DNA from: Oscillospiraceae bacterium
Lineage (GTDB): Bacteria; Bacillota_A; Clostridia; Oscillospirales; Ruminococcaceae
Assembly (NCBI GenBank): GCA_017414145.1
Contig: JAFPQL010000188.1
Coordinates: 1-21,667 of the forward strand
Length of the DNA: 21,667 nucleotides
Reading direction: 5' to 3'
In this document: piece by piece, positions 21,461 to 21,667 of the stretch
Position numbering within the stretch: the first letter of the stretch is position 1
Layout of the letters: every line of letters starts with the position of its first letter
The notes under the pieces: model-generated
The model's input: only the letters and a program-made list of their open reading frames with translations
What the model was told of the DNA's origin: nothing
The model's database searches: none
Made by a program: the position numbers and the translations under genes

Positions 21461-21486
21461 CTTACAAAACTGTAAGGTTCTGTAAG
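21461..21486 (+). promoter_or_regulatory. Probable BceR-type operator
   Basis: A perfect inverted repeat, CTTACA (21461-21466) and TGTAAG (21471-21476) with a 4-bp gap. A third half-site TGTAAG (21481-21486) starts exactly 10 bp after the second. It sits 10 bp upstream of a weak -35, the expected place for an activator. Similar inverted repeats are bound by BceR-like regulators in other Firmicutes. Confidence 0.7.
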
Positions 21487-21495
21487 ATCAGACCG

Positions 21496-21524
21496 GCGAC
21501 AAGGCTCCGGAAATGTGGTATCAT
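21496..21524 (+). promoter_or_regulatory. Activator-dependent promoter of the BceA-like gene
   Basis: A good -10, TATCAT (21519-21524), 17 nt after a poor -35, GCGACA (21496-21501). The weak -35 next to the operator suggests that transcription needs the response regulator. Confidence 0.6.
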
Positions 21525-21548
21525 ATGGACAGAAAGGAGCTGGTCCGA

Positions 21549-21667
21549 ATGGCATTACTCAGCATTCAGCAGATCGAAAAGTATTACGGAAACAAGTCGA
21601 GCCTGACCAAGGCAATCAACGATATCTCCTTCACCGTCGAACCACTTCCTGCCAAGGCAGCATCACC
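21549..21667 (+). CDS. BceA-like ABC transporter ATPase, N-terminal fragment (partial)
   Basis: The first 39 codons of an ATPase cut by the window end. MALLSIQQIEKYYGNKSSLTKAINDISFTVE matches the start of BceA-type peptide-resistance ATPases. AAAGGAG lies 9 nt before the ATG. After FTVE the family continues with a GEF-type turn toward Walker A, but here it reads PLPAKAAS, and no other frame restores the family sequence. The last 25 or so bases may be a contig-end artefact or a junction. With the BceR/BceS pair this would be a Bce-type resistance module; the permease BceB is expected next. Confidence 0.75.
   Translation, partial: MALLSIQQIEKYYGNKSSLTKAINDISFTVEPLPAKAAS

Overview
The window comes from a GC-rich, low-gene-overlap Firmicute. 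The best fit is a gut clostridium of the Ruminococcus/Oscillospirales type. I infer this from the L13-S9 ribosomal pair, consensus TTGACA-N17-TATAAT promoters, strong AGGAGG-type ribosome binding sites, a BceRS-type two-component system and a class B sortase with a PPKTG substrate. No rRNA, tRNA, CRISPR array or transposase was seen.

Layout. (1) 1-2504, plus strand: the end of an ABC ATPase and a large two-module FtsX-type permease, closed by a bidirectional terminator. (2) 2532-4650, minus: a LysR regulator and an XRE-type regulator with a duplicated membrane domain, each with its own promoter. (3) 4740-5940, minus: rplM-rpsI with a consensus promoter, a short structured leader, phased upstream repeats and a cluster of hairpins after rpsI. 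(4) 5977-6601, minus: a Cys-rich two-helix membrane protein of unknown function. Its promoter is superimposed on the terminator of the next operon. (5) 6583-16575, minus: the core of the window, a seven-gene surface-fibre operon. (6) 16755-18588, plus: a SulP-family anion transporter with an attenuator-like leader. (7) 18600-19650, minus: a U32-peptidase-like protein. (8) 19726-21667, plus: a BceR-like response regulator, a BceS-like kinase, an inverted-repeat operator and the start of a BceA-like ATPase cut by the window end.

The fibre operon, in order of transcription, encodes: a giant Cna-B/SpaA adhesin with a fibro-slime domain; a small TasA/BsaA-like subunit; two SipW-type (Ser/His) signal peptidases; a large BsaA-like subunit; a PPKTG-anchored protein sharing the same strand motif; and a class B sortase. 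My reading is that the two SipW enzymes process the two TasA/BsaA-like subunits, which polymerise into a fibre. The PPKTG protein would be the base that SrtB joins to peptidoglycan, and the adhesin, which has no sorting signal, would be carried on the fibre. This merges two normally separate surface systems, TasA/camelysin-type fibres and sortase anchoring, and is the most interesting content here.

Neighbouring genes point to a cell that responds to envelope stress: the Bce module, the FtsX-type ABC exporter and a membrane-tethered XRE regulator. No direct regulatory link to the fibre operon is visible.
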